A stretch of DNA of 64,000 nt from an uncultured Oscillospiraceae bacterium. GTDB taxonomy: Bacteria > Bacillota > Clostridia > Oscillospirales > Oscillospiraceae. The position numbers and the translations under genes were made by a program. Position 1 is the first letter of the stretch; each line of letters starts with the position of its first letter. The notes under the pieces were generated by a model, which saw only the letters and a list, made by a program, of their open reading frames with translations, was not told the origin of the DNA and searched no databases. The stretch is from positions 1 to 64,000 of the forward strand of contig CAJUOT010000005.1 of the NCBI GenBank assembly GCA_910588135.1, in the 5' to 3' direction. Of this stretch, positions 25,833-33,608 are shown piece after piece.

Positions 25833-26978
25833 ATGGGATATGACCGTGCGCAGCTCAAGCGAGACGTGAAACAGGCCATGCGGGAGACCAGGCCCAGGCC
25901 CATGCTGGTGGCGCTGCTGTTCGGCGTCATCGTGTCGGTGGGGACGTGGATTATCAACGGGGTTCTGGGCCGGCTGCTCACCGGCGGCATGGGGGACTAC
26001 TCCTCGATGCTGCTCTACTATATCCAGCGGGGCTATGAGTGGGACGAGGCCATGGAGCAGGTGGTGCTGGAGCTGGTGAGCCAGGGCCCCGGCGCCATGT
26101 TTGCCGTTATTGTGGGCGGTGTGGTGGTGTCCATCCTGGTCTCGCTGTGGCAGGGCACCATGAACGTTGGGTATGAGGGCTACGCCCTGTCCATGGTGCG
26201 CCGGGAGAACCCGGATACGGCCCGGGTGTTCTGCGCGCTCCCCCGCATAGGCGGCGTGCTGGTCACCCGCATTCTGGTGGGCGTGTTCACAGCCTTGTGG
26301 ACGCTGCTGCTGGTTGGGATTTTTATGGCGGCCGGTCTGGCGGTGACCGCGCTGGCCGTGGCGGTTGACTCGGAGTGGCTGATGTATTTGTTCCTGGTGC
26401 CCGCCGCGGTGGCTTTGGGCCTGGGCATGATCTGGGTGACGATGCGCTACGCCCTGACGGATTACGCCCTGCTGGACCAGAACCTGTCCGGCATGGACGC
26501 CGTCCGGGAGAGCAAGCGGCTCATGCGGGGCAACACCGGGAAGGCGTTTGTGCTCCAGCTGTCCTTCTTCGGCTGGTATCTGCTGCTCTTTGCCATCATC
26601 TACCTGGGGATCATCCTGGCGGTCATCCCCATTGTGGTTGCGTTGGGCTCGGGCAGCTCCGGCGGGCTGGTGGCCTCGTCCGGCCTCGCGCTGGTTGTCA
26701 TCGCCGCGGTGGTCATCGGCGCGTCGGTGCTGATGCTCTGGCTGCGGCCCTATGAGACGGGGGCCATGGCGGAGTTTTACGACTGGGCCAGATCAAGCGT
26801 GGACGGCGTGTCCGGCGGCTGGGGCGGCGGCGCGGCCCCCAACGGCTGGGGCGGCCCCACGGACTACAGCTGGAGGACGGGGCCCGCCTCGGGGACAGGG
26901 ACGGGTTCCAACCCCGGGAACGGCGGCGGGCTTCCGCCCAGGCAGCCCAAGTCTCCCAAGGACGACCCCTGGAACTGA
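25833..26978 (+). CDS. DUF975-like integral membrane protein
   Basis: A 381-aa protein with about six membrane segments. The N-terminus YDRAQLKRDVKQAMRET and the internal ALLDQNLSGMDAVRESKRLMRGN resemble the DUF975 family of unknown function. The last 60 residues are a soluble Gly/Trp/Pro-rich tail that looks unstructured. ATG 25833 follows GAAGGAGG. The gene ends 16 bases before the isocitrate dehydrogenase start, so they are co-transcribed, though I see no functional link. Confidence 0.8.
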   Translation: MGYDRAQLKRDVKQAMRETRPRPMLVALLFGVIVSVGTWIINGVLGRLLTGGMGDYSSMLLYYIQRGYEWDEAMEQVVLELVSQGPGAMFAVIVGGVVVSILVSLWQGTMNVGYEGYALSMVRRENPDTARVFCALPRIGGVLVTRILVGVFTALWTLLLVGIFMAAGLAVTALAVAVDSEWLMYLFLVPAAVALGLGMIWVTMRYALTDYALLDQNLSGMDAVRESKRLMRGNTGKAFVLQLSFFGWYLLLFAIIYLGIILAVIPIVVALGSGSSGGLVASSGLALVVIAAVVIGASVLMLWLRPYETGAMAEFYDWARSSVDGVSGGWGGGAAPNGWGGPTDYSWRTGPASGTGTGSNPGNGGGLPPRQPKSPKDDPWN

Positions 26979-26994
26979 GGAGGAGAGATCACCC

Positions 26995-28194
26995 ATGGAG
27001 AAGCTGCAAATGAAGACCCCGCTGGTGGAGATGGACGGGGACGAGATGACCCGCATCCTCTGGCGGCAGATCAAGGAGGAGCTGCTGGAGCCCTATATTG
27101 ACCTCAAGACCGAATACTACGACCTGGGCCTCCCCCACCGGGAGGAGACCGGCGACCAGGTGACCGTGGACGCGGCCCATGCCAATCAAAAATACGGCGT
27201 GGCCGTCAAATGCGCCACCATCACCCCCAACGCCCAGCGGGTGGAGGAGTATAAGCTGTCCCAGATGTGGAAGTCCCCCAACGGCACCATCCGGGCCATC
27301 CTGGACGGCACCGTATTCCGCGCGCCCATTATGGTCAAGGGGCTGAACCCGGTGGTGAAGAACTGGAAGGCCCCCATCACCATCGCCCGCCACGCCTTCG
27401 GAGACGTGTACAAGGCCGCGGAGTTCAAGGTTCCCGGCCCTGGCACGGCGGAGCTGGTGTTCACCGGCGCGGACGGCGGGGAGGAGCGCCAGACCATCCA
27501 CACCTTTGACGGCCCCGGCGTGCTCCAGGGGCAGTTCAACGTGGACCGGTCCATCGCGTCCTTTGCCCGCTCCTGCTTTAACTTTGCCCTGGACACCAGA
27601 CAGGATTTGTGGTTTTCCACCAAGGACACCATCTCCAAGCAGTACGACCACACCTTCAAGGATATCTTTGCAGAGGTTTATGAGGCGGAGTACAGGGAGA
27701 AGTTCGAGCAGGCGGGCATCACCTACTTCTACACCCTCATCGACGACGCGGTGGCCCGGGTGATCCGCTCCAAAGGGGGCTTCATCTGGGCGTGCAAGAA
27801 CTACGACGGCGATGTGATGAGCGACATGGTGTCCACCGCCTTCGGCTCCCTGGCCATGATGACCTCCGTGCTGGTCTCCCCCGACGGCAGCTACGAGTAC
27901 GAGGCCGCCCACGGCACCGTCACCCAGCATTACTACCGCCACCTGAAGGGGGAGCAGGTGTCCACCAACCCCATGGCCACCCTCTTTGCCTGGACGGGGG
28001 CGCTGGGCAAGCGGGGCGAGCTGGACAGCCTGCCCGAGCTCACCGCCTTTGCCCAAAAGCTGGAACAGGCCGCCGTTGACACCATTGAGAGCGGCGTGAT
28101 GACCGGGGATCTGGCCGGCCTGTGGGAGGGGGAGGCCCCCGCCCGCAAGGTGATCGGGCTGGAGTTCCTGCGGGCTGTCCGGAGCAGGCTTTGA
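26995..28194 (+). CDS. NADP-dependent isocitrate dehydrogenase, homodimeric (eukaryote-like) type
   Basis: Oxidatively decarboxylates isocitrate to 2-oxoglutarate, 399 aa. The N-terminus (TPLVEMDGDEMTRILW) and the C-terminal EAAHGTVTQHYYRHLKGE are those of the type II dimeric family shared with eukaryotic IDH1/IDH2, not the E. coli Icd type. Substrate and metal residues are visible in KSPNGTIRAILDGTVFRAPI and in DDAVARVIRS. In anaerobes it supplies 2-oxoglutarate for glutamate synthesis. GAGGAGAG precedes the ATG. A strong terminator follows. Confidence 0.93.
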   Translation: MEKLQMKTPLVEMDGDEMTRILWRQIKEELLEPYIDLKTEYYDLGLPHREETGDQVTVDAAHANQKYGVAVKCATITPNAQRVEEYKLSQMWKSPNGTIRAILDGTVFRAPIMVKGLNPVVKNWKAPITIARHAFGDVYKAAEFKVPGPGTAELVFTGADGGEERQTIHTFDGPGVLQGQFNVDRSIASFARSCFNFALDTRQDLWFSTKDTISKQYDHTFKDIFAEVYEAEYREKFEQAGITYFYTLIDDAVARVIRSKGGFIWACKNYDGDVMSDMVSTAFGSLAMMTSVLVSPDGSYEYEAAHGTVTQHYYRHLKGEQVSTNPMATLFAWTGALGKRGELDSLPELTAFAQKLEQAAVDTIESGVMTGDLAGLWEGEAPARKVIGLEFLRAVRSRL

Positions 28195-28200
28195 ACGGAA

Positions 28201-28240
28201 AAAGACAGCCGCGCGGCCTTGACGCCGCGCGGCTGTCTTT
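28201..28240. terminator. Bidirectional terminator between IDH and DUF378 genes
   Basis: A 17-bp perfect stem (28201-28217 with 28224-28240) with TTTGTTTG downstream on plus and TTTTTCC on minus; it serves convergent genes. Confidence 0.94.
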
Positions 28241-28260
28241 GTTTGCGCCTGGGCGGCGCG

Positions 28261-28479
28261 TCAGGCATGGCTGGTCCGGGCGTGGCCGTCCTCGGTGCGG
28301 AACAGCAGGGTGAGGCACCAGACGGCGGCCACCGCCACCAGGACGTAGACCAGGCGGGACATCCAGCTGTCGGAGCCGCCGAACAGGAACGCCACCAGAT
28401 CGAAGCGGAACAGCCCGACACAGCCCCAGTTCAGCCCGCCGATGATGGCCAGCGTCAGGGCGATCTTGTCCAGAAACAC
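28261..28479 (-). CDS. DUF378 small membrane protein
   Basis: A 72-aa protein with two membrane helices; the first contains the family core LAIIGGLNWGCVGLF. DUF378 (YuzA-like) proteins are common in Firmicutes and of unknown function. AAGGAGG lies upstream of the ATG. Single-gene unit with the shared terminator at 28201-28240. Confidence 0.9.
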   Translation of the reverse strand: MFLDKIALTLAIIGGLNWGCVGLFRFDLVAFLFGGSDSWMSRLVYVLVAVAAVWCLTLLFRTEDGHARTSHA

Positions 28480-28607
28480 GGTAAAAAACCTCCTTGAACC
28501 GGGAACGCCGTATGAACGGACGGCCCGGTTTTGTGCTTACGGAGGTAGTTTGCGCCGGGTTTCCAGGGCTATGCAGGAAAATTTTGAATGAAACAGGGGG
28601 GACAGGC

Positions 28608-29699
28608 TCACTCCGCCGTGACGGTTTTGCTGGTGGGGATGAAGCACACGTAGCTGCGCCCCCGGCCCAGGGCGAGGGGCTGGCCGTCCTCGGTGAAATA
28701 GCGCAGCTGCTGCTCTGCGCCGCCCTTTTCCCAGGTGATGGGGATGATCTTCCCGCCGCAGGCGAACCAGCCCTTGCCGGATTCCAGCCCGACCTTGACC
28801 CGTCCGGCGTTGTCCAGCACCTTGTAGGTGGTTTGCAGGACCAGGAGGTTGACGGTGCTCACCTGGCTGCCGTCGTTGCCGTCGATGTAAGGCTCCCCGT
28901 ATTCCTCCGCCAGATAGACGCCCCGGTCCGCGTCGTAGCGGAACACGCCGGTTTTGTAGCTGGAGAAGGGGACGGTGACGGTGAGGGCGCTGCCGCCCCC
29001 CGCGGGCGTCCCGTTGTCGGCAAAGGCCATCTGGTAGGCATAGCCGTCCTTGTGCGTTCCCCGGTTTTCCTTTTCCAGCATGGCCGTAATGGCCTCGCCG
29101 GAGGTGAGCAGGGAGTGTTCAAAGGCGTAGTGGTGGCCGGCCACCCGGTCCCGGTTCCGCCAGAACATTCCGGCGGAGGCGCTGGAGTAGCGGCCGTTGA
29201 CCCCGTCCACGGTGAACAGGCTCAGGTTCTTTTTGGTCTCGTAAAACTCCGGGCTGGCCCCGGCGTGGATGTACACCGCGTCATGCCCCTGGGCGATCTC
29301 CCAGTAGTACTGCCGGGCGGAGCGCACCGAGCCGATGAGGCCCAGCTCCTCCGGCTCCAGGTACACCGCCAGCATCCGGGTGATGCCGCCCTCCGCCAGC
29401 AGCTCGTAAATGATATCCGCCTGACTGTTGCCCTGCTGGGGCTGGGCCGCCTTCAGGTTGTTGAGCATGACGGCCACCGGGCGCTTCTGGGAGAGGTCTG
29501 TCTCACTGGGCAGGCCGGTAAGGGGGCTGCGGAAGGCGGGCTCCGGCGTGGGGGTGGGGACAGGCTCCGGCGTGGGGGTGGCCGGAACTTCGGAGACAGG
29601 AATGGTGGGCGTGGGGCTGTCCGGGCCGGGTTTTTCACCGCCGCAGCCCGCGGACAGCAGGAGCAGCAGGGCACAGAGCAGACAGGTGATTCGCTTCAT
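28608..29699 (-). CDS. DUF3048 (YerB-type) lipoprotein
   Basis: Secreted lipoprotein of 363 aa. Signal peptide with lipobox LLSAGC (lipidated Cys19), a Pro/Thr/Glu-rich linker to about residue 60, then the DUF3048 N-terminal domain (SPLTGLPSE, RPVAVMLNN, YELLAEGGITRMLAVY, GSVRSAR) and C-terminal domain. YerB-like proteins are extracytoplasmic and of uncertain function. ATG 29699 follows AGGAGGGACC. A longer in-frame reading from 29903 would pass through the promoter, so it is rejected. Confidence 0.92.
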   Translation of the reverse strand: MKRITCLLCALLLLLSAGCGGEKPGPDSPTPTIPVSEVPATPTPEPVPTPTPEPAFRSPLTGLPSETDLSQKRPVAVMLNNLKAAQPQQGNSQADIIYELLAEGGITRMLAVYLEPEELGLIGSVRSARQYYWEIAQGHDAVYIHAGASPEFYETKKNLSLFTVDGVNGRYSSASAGMFWRNRDRVAGHHYAFEHSLLTSGEAITAMLEKENRGTHKDGYAYQMAFADNGTPAGGGSALTVTVPFSSYKTGVFRYDADRGVYLAEEYGEPYIDGNDGSQVSTVNLLVLQTTYKVLDNAGRVKVGLESGKGWFACGGKIIPITWEKGGAEQQLRYFTEDGQPLALGRGRSYVCFIPTSKTVTAE

Positions 29700-29753
29700 A
29701 ATAAAGGGTCCCTCCTCGAGACGCGCCCGCCGCAGGCGGACAAAGATAACCTT

Positions 29754-29782
29754 ATTATAACAATTGTGTCGAAGATTGTAAA
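29754..29782 (-). promoter_or_regulatory. Sigma-A promoter of the DUF3048 gene
   Basis: Minus strand: TTTACA (29782-29777), 17-base spacer, TATAAT (29759-29754). Confidence 0.85.
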
Positions 29783-29846
29783 TGGACAGTTGATTTTCTT
29801 TTGCGGGAACGCGGGAAAAACCATGGTGGCAGGGCGGCCGCCTGTG

Positions 29847-29855
29847 TGATATAAT
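29847..29855 (+). promoter_or_regulatory. Extended -10 promoter of the EamA transporter gene
   Basis: TGATATAAT (TG at 29847-29848, TATAAT 29850-29855) without a convincing -35 box. Confidence 0.6.
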
Positions 29856-29901
29856 GCCGTACGGTGGAAGAAATTCCTTCATGGGAGGGGACAGGAAGGA
29901 C

Positions 29902-31146
29902 ATGAAACGAGGGGAACGGGCCGCAGGGCTTGCGGTTTTGGCTGCGGCGCTTTATGCCGCGAATATTCCGCTGTCCAAGCTGCTCCTTGCGAAGATCGAG
30001 CCCACGATGCTGGCCGCTTTCTTGTATCTGGGCGCGGGCCTCGGCCTGCTGGCTTGCAGCGGGGCCGGGGCGCTCGTGGGGAAAAGGGCCATCCAGGAGC
30101 CGCTGACGAAGAAGGAGCTGCCCTATACTGCGGCGATGGTTGCGCTGGACATTGCGGCGCCTATTTTGCTGATGATGGGGGTTGCCCGCACCAACTCCGC
30201 CAACGCGTCCCTGCTGAACAACTTTGAGATTGTGGCGACCGCTCTGGTTGCGCGGCTTATCTTTCAAGAGGTCATTTCCAGAAAACTGTATGCCGCCATC
30301 CTGCTGGTGACCCTGGCGAGCATTGTCTTGGGGTTTGAGGGAGCGGACAGCTTCGTGTTCAGTCCGGGTTCGCTGTTCATCCTCGGCGCGTGCGCCTGCT
30401 GGGGAGTGGAAAACAACTGCACGAAAATGATAAGCAGCAAAAGCTCGGTTGAAATCGTGATCATCAAGGGCTGCTGCTCGGGCCTGGGCAGTTTGTCGGT
30501 CGCCCTTGCGCTGGGGGAGCGGTTCCCGGCGGCAGGCTGGCTGCTGTGCGCCCTGGCGCTGGGCTTTACCGCCTACGGGCTGAGCATCAACTTCTATATT
30601 ATGGCGCAAAAGGACCTGGGCGCGGCAAAGACAAGCGCTTTTTATTCGGTGGCTCCGTTTTTGGGAGCGGCGTTCAGCGTGGCTTTGCTGGGCGAGAGGC
30701 CGGGGCCCCAATTCTATGCCGCCCTGCTGATCATGCTCCTGGCCACGGCGCTCATGATAAAAGACACAGCGGCGGGACAGCACAGCCATGAGCACAGCGG
30801 TGCGTACGATAAACCGGCCGGGACGCTTGCCAACTGCGGGGCGGTCTGTTATAATGTCCCCACCGACACCGCCACAGAAAGGAACAGACAGATGATGAAA
30901 ACGATCCAATATACCCCCAGAGGGGTGTGCTCCAGGCAGATGGAAATTGACGTGGAGGACGGCGTGATTCTGGCCGTGCGGGTGATGGGGGGCTGCAACG
31001 GGAACCTGAAGGGCGTCTCCGCGCTGCTGAAGGGGATGACCGTGGAGGACGCCATCGCCCGGATGGAGGGCATCCGCTGCGGCATGAAGCCCACCTCCTG
31101 CCCGGACCAGCTGGCCCAGGCGCTGAAACAGTCCGTCCAGGCATAA
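29902..31146 (+). CDS. EamA/DMT-family transporter reading in frame into a TIGR03905-like C-terminal domain
   Basis: 414 codons are open. Residues 1-295 form a ten-helix drug/metabolite transporter with two EamA repeats (start KRGERAAGLAVLAAALYAANIP). A His/Ser/Gly-rich linker follows (HSHEHS), then from about residue 331 an 84-residue segment identical in kind to stand-alone TIGR03905 proteins. No stop lies between them. However, a consensus promoter (30827-30855) and ribosome site lie inside the linker, so the C-terminal domain may be mainly or only made separately (see 30892-31146). ATG 29902 follows GGAAGGAC. The transported substrate is unknown. Confidence 0.8.
   Translation: MKRGERAAGLAVLAAALYAANIPLSKLLLAKIEPTMLAAFLYLGAGLGLLACSGAGALVGKRAIQEPLTKKELPYTAAMVALDIAAPILLMMGVARTNSANASLLNNFEIVATALVARLIFQEVISRKLYAAILLVTLASIVLGFEGADSFVFSPGSLFILGACACWGVENNCTKMISSKSSVEIVIIKGCCSGLGSLSVALALGERFPAAGWLLCALALGFTAYGLSINFYIMAQKDLGAAKTSAFYSVAPFLGAAFSVALLGERPGPQFYAALLIMLLATALMIKDTAAGQHSHEHSGAYDKPAGTLANCGAVCYNVPTDTATERNRQMMKTIQYTPRGVCSRQMEIDVEDGVILAVRVMGGCNGNLKGVSALLKGMTVEDAIARMEGIRCGMKPTSCPDQLAQALKQSVQA
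30827..30855 (+). promoter_or_regulatory. Internal sigma-A promoter before the TIGR03905-like domain
   Basis: TTGCCA (30827-30832), 17-base spacer, consensus TATAAT (30850-30855), lying inside the reading frame of the upstream transporter. Confidence 0.8.
30892..31146 (+). CDS. TIGR03905 family small Cys protein (possible independent start)
   Basis: 84 aa, of the length usual for this uncharacterised family. Conserved features are YTPRGVCSRQMEIDVEDG, the GGCNGNLKG motif and a C-terminal GIRCGMKPTSCPDQLA; the four cysteines have been suggested to bind a metal or Fe-S cluster, but that is unproven. AAAGGA stands 8 bases before the ATG at 30892, and a second ATG follows at 30895. Its own promoter and ribosome site argue for separate expression; the in-frame join to the transporter is noted in that entry. 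Confidence 0.8.
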   Translation: MMKTIQYTPRGVCSRQMEIDVEDGVILAVRVMGGCNGNLKGVSALLKGMTVEDAIARMEGIRCGMKPTSCPDQLAQALKQSVQA

Positions 31147-31184
31147 ACGCAGAGAGAGCGGGGCCGCCTGCCCCCGGATGAAGG

Positions 31185-31216
31185 AAGCCCCCCGCCGCCC
31201 GGCGGGGGGCTTTCCC
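31185..31216 (+). terminator. Intrinsic terminator after the TIGR03905 gene
   Basis: A 12-bp stem AAGCCCCCCGCC/GGCGGGGGGCTT with a 4-base loop, followed by TTTCCC; the T-run is short. Confidence 0.7.
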
Positions 31217-31270
31217 TATGCCTGCTCCGCAGGTATGGAAGATCCTCCCCCAAAAGGAAACCATTGTGGC

Positions 31271-31299
31271 TTGCCGGATGGTTACAAAACAGTTACAAT
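31271..31299 (+). promoter_or_regulatory. Promoter with WalR-like direct repeat, hydrolase gene 1
   Basis: TTGCCG (31271-31276), 17-base spacer, TACAAT (31294-31299). GTTACA occurs at 31281-31286 and again at 31292-31297; on the minus strand this reads TGTAAC-N5-TGTAAC, fitting the WalR/YycF consensus TGTWAH-N5-TGTWAH. The second copy overlaps the -10 box, a position that would suit repression. Confidence 0.7.
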
Positions 31300-31331
31300 A
31301 TCCCCATACCAACCCCAAGGAGTGACAGGAT

Positions 31332-32135
31332 ATGAAAATCAAGCAAACCATTCTGGGGCTGGCGCTGACGGCGGCGCTGGTCCTGCCCGCCTCGGCGGCG
31401 GATGTGCTGTCCGTCAACGGACAAAACCTGTGGGACCAGGCCAAGGCCCGCCTGGTGGGCGGCGGCACCACCTACGTGTCCCTGCGGACAGTGGCCGGGG
31501 CGCTGGCGCCGGATGCCCGCGTCGCCTGGGAGGACGGCGCCGCCTGGGTGCGGGGCGCGGGGCTGACCCTTTCCGCCAAACCCGGAGATCAGTGGATGAC
31601 GGTGAACGGCCGGGCGCTGTACATACCCTACGGGGTGCGGCTGGAGGGCGGCACTACCCTGGTGCCCGTCCGGGCGCTGGCCCGGGCCTTGGGCGGACAG
31701 GTGGAGTGGAGCGCCGGGGCCGGCGTGACCCTCACCCCGGGGGACGGGCGGCCTGACGCTGCCCCCTATACGGAGGAGGACCTGTACTGGATGGCGCGGA
31801 TCATTTCCGCCGAGAGCCGGGGGGAGCCGCTGCTTGGCAAGCTGGCGGTGGGCACGGTGGTGCTCAACCGGGTGGCAAGCGATGAATTCCCGGACACCAT
31901 CCATGACGTGATTTTTGACCGGAAGTGGGGCGTGCAGTTTACGCCGGTGGCAAACGGCACTGTTTATGACGAGCCCACGCAGGAGAGCCTGCTGGCCGCC
32001 AAGCTGGTGCTGGACGGGGCCAGGGCGGCGGGGGACAGTTTGTACTTTATCGCCCCCGATTTGACGAACAACCACTGGGTTATGGAAAATCAGACCTTTG
32101 TCACCACCATTGGATGCCATTGGTTCTACCACTGA
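31332..32135 (+). CDS. Secreted cell-wall hydrolase: copper-amine-oxidase-N-like domain plus SleB/Hydrolase_2 domain
   Basis: A 267-aa exported protein: signal peptide (residues 1-22, cleaved after ASA), a stalk-like copper amine oxidase N-terminal domain (about 25-140; TTYVSLRTVAGALA, TTLVPVRALARALGG), and a SleB/CwlJ-type domain (about 148-267; MARIISAESRGEPLLGKLAVG, VVLNRV). The Glu in AESRG is the expected catalytic residue. It probably cuts peptidoglycan, in growth or in spore cortex. It is a paralogue of the next gene. The WalR-like repeat in its promoter links it to wall-stress control. Confidence 0.9.
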   Translation: MKIKQTILGLALTAALVLPASAADVLSVNGQNLWDQAKARLVGGGTTYVSLRTVAGALAPDARVAWEDGAAWVRGAGLTLSAKPGDQWMTVNGRALYIPYGVRLEGGTTLVPVRALARALGGQVEWSAGAGVTLTPGDGRPDAAPYTEEDLYWMARIISAESRGEPLLGKLAVGTVVLNRVASDEFPDTIHDVIFDRKWGVQFTPVANGTVYDEPTQESLLAAKLVLDGARAAGDSLYFIAPDLTNNHWVMENQTFVTTIGCHWFYH

Positions 32136-32191
32136 ACGCCCAATAAATTCCAATCGAATTTTGGAAGAAAAGGCCGAAACTGTATAATTTG

Positions 32192-32234
32192 CACAATAGC
32201 CGAACCTCTATATGAAGGAGGTTCGGCTATTGTG
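32192..32234 (+). other. Perfect 17-bp hairpin with a sequestered Shine-Dalgarno-like sequence
   Basis: CACAATAGCCGAACCTC (32192-32208) pairs perfectly with 32218-32234 around a 9-base loop. No T-run follows, so it is not a normal terminator. A possible promoter (TTGGAA 32161-32166, 16 bases, TATAAT 32183-32188) would start transcription at the hairpin. AAGGAGG (32215-32221) is partly inside the stem, with a GTG at 32232. Confidence 0.55.
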
Positions 32235-32259
32235 ACGACTTCCAGAGGTTGCAAAATGG

Positions 32260-32288
32260 TTTTGAATAAGTTACAATGTGGTTACAAT
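32260..32288 (+). promoter_or_regulatory. Promoter with WalR-like direct repeat, hydrolase gene 2
   Basis: TTTTGA (32260-32265), 17-base spacer, TACAAT (32283-32288). GTTACA occurs at 32270-32275 and 32281-32286, again 11 bases apart, reading TGTAAC-N5-TGTAAC on the minus strand, with the second copy over the -10 box exactly as in the first hydrolase promoter. Confidence 0.7.
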
Positions 32289-32319
32289 TTGAGAACAAAT
32301 TGTAATAAGGAGAGATTTC

Positions 32320-33357
32320 ATGAAAAAACGAGCAGCCAGTTTTCTGCTGGCCATACTCGCTGTCGTGAGCCTTATCCTGCCCGCGCTGGCCGAGACCTCC
32401 GGCGAGACCTTTGAGGAAGTCCCCGCGGAAAGCCCGGAGATTGAGGAAGTGAGCAGCGCCATCGTGCTGGATGGCGAACCCGTTCAGGCCGTCGAGTACG
32501 AGATGCGGGGCGGCGTGTGCTATGTGACAGTGAGCTCCTTCGTGTCCATGCTGGATATGGAGGCCATGGTGGAGGAGGAGGACGGAATGGTTTCCGTCAA
32601 CGCCTCCACGGTAATCGGGGTGGTGCCCGCGGAGAACGCGGCGTCTGCGGAGGCGGAAGCCGCCGCGGAATCCGAGAGCCCGGAGGACTCCGCCGGGACA
32701 GCGGCCCCCGAAGCCCCTGCAGAGGATGCGGGCGCCGGAGAGGTGGCGGACTATGCCGCCGCCAACGTGGAGACCGCCGACCTGTGCCTTACCGCCGCCG
32801 CCGGGGCGTCCTACTTTGTGGCCAACGGCCGCTATCTCTATGTGGACGGCGGGCTGGTCTGGCTGGATGGGCGGGTGGCCGCCCCCGTGCGGCAGCTGGC
32901 CCGGGTGTTCAACCTGACGGTGGACTACGACGCGGCCACGGGACAGGTCCTGCTGGGCCACAGGGAGGGTGAGCAGCCCTACCTGGCGTCCGGCGAGGAC
33001 GCCTACAACAGCGAGACCATGCTGTGGCTGTCCCGCATCATCCACGCCGAGAGCGGCAACCAGCCCCTGGAGGGCAAGATCGCCGTGGGCAACGTGGTGA
33101 TGAACCGGGTGAGGAACCCCAAGTTCCCCAACACGCTGTATGATGTGCTGTTCCAGAAGAATCAATTCAGCCCTGCGTCCAGCGGGTCTATCTACCGGGA
33201 GCCCAACGCGGAGTCCGTGGTGGCGGCCAAGCTGGTGCTGGACGGCGCGCAGGTGGTGCCCGAGGCCCTGTTCTTCAATGGGGCGGGAGCCCGAAGCTAC
33301 GCCTCAAGGAACCGCGCCTATGTGACCACCATCGGGGATCACGATTTCTACAAGTAG
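32320..33357 (+). CDS. Secreted cell-wall hydrolase with SleB/Hydrolase_2 domain (paralogue of upstream gene)
   Basis: 345 aa: signal peptide (residues 1-24), a short beta domain (about 44-105; YVTVSSFVSMLD), a Glu/Ala-rich linker (about 106-150) that looks disordered, a copper-amine-oxidase-N-like strand block (about 162-215; YLYVDGGLVWLDGRVAAPVRQLA) and a C-terminal SleB-type domain (about 226-345; WLSRIIHAESGNQPLEGKIAVGNVVMNRV). The Glu in HAESG is the expected catalytic residue. It is a longer version of the protein at 31332 and follows it in tandem; both likely arose by duplication and share the same promoter repeat. AAGGAGAG precedes the ATG. Confidence 0.9.
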   Translation: MKKRAASFLLAILAVVSLILPALAETSGETFEEVPAESPEIEEVSSAIVLDGEPVQAVEYEMRGGVCYVTVSSFVSMLDMEAMVEEEDGMVSVNASTVIGVVPAENAASAEAEAAAESESPEDSAGTAAPEAPAEDAGAGEVADYAAANVETADLCLTAAAGASYFVANGRYLYVDGGLVWLDGRVAAPVRQLARVFNLTVDYDAATGQVLLGHREGEQPYLASGEDAYNSETMLWLSRIIHAESGNQPLEGKIAVGNVVMNRVRNPKFPNTLYDVLFQKNQFSPASSGSIYREPNAESVVAAKLVLDGAQVVPEALFFNGAGARSYASRNRAYVTTIGDHDFYK

Positions 33358-33371
33358 ACAGCGGAAAGACG

Positions 33372-33402
33372 CGCGGCGGCCGGAAGGCCGCCGCGGTTTT
33401 TT
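33372..33402 (+). terminator. Intrinsic terminator after hydrolase gene 2
   Basis: A 10-bp stem CGCGGCGGCC/GGCCGCCGCG with GGAA loop followed by GTTTTTT. Confidence 0.93.
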
Positions 33403-33542
33403 GCGTTCTGATTGCGGGGAAAGGCGTTTTTTTCAGCGCCTTAAAACTGACAAAAATGGTGCTCTTTGGCATAAATTCCCCAAAGAACAGGCTCTGAGCT
33501 GGCTTTTTCGTGGAAAATTTCAGAAAAATTTAAGGAAAATGG

Positions 33543-33571
33543 TTGCTTTACCAGGGGAGAACGGGTATAAT
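33543..33571 (+). promoter_or_regulatory. Sigma-A promoter of carD-ispD-ispF
   Basis: TTGCTT (33543-33548), 17-base spacer, TATAAT (33566-33571). Confidence 0.85.
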
Positions 33572-33608
33572 ATTTATGGGAAGATATGCATATTTTGGAG
33601 GTGAGAGA

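Noticed and set aside
29881..29903. Longer starts for the DUF3048 lipoprotein and EamA transporter genes
   Set aside because: The longer frames cross the divergent promoters' -10 boxes and add sequence before the signal peptide or first helix.
31185..31216. CRISPR or repeat array
   Set aside because: Repeated GC-rich words in this and other gaps are terminator stems. No regularly spaced repeats exist anywhere in the window.
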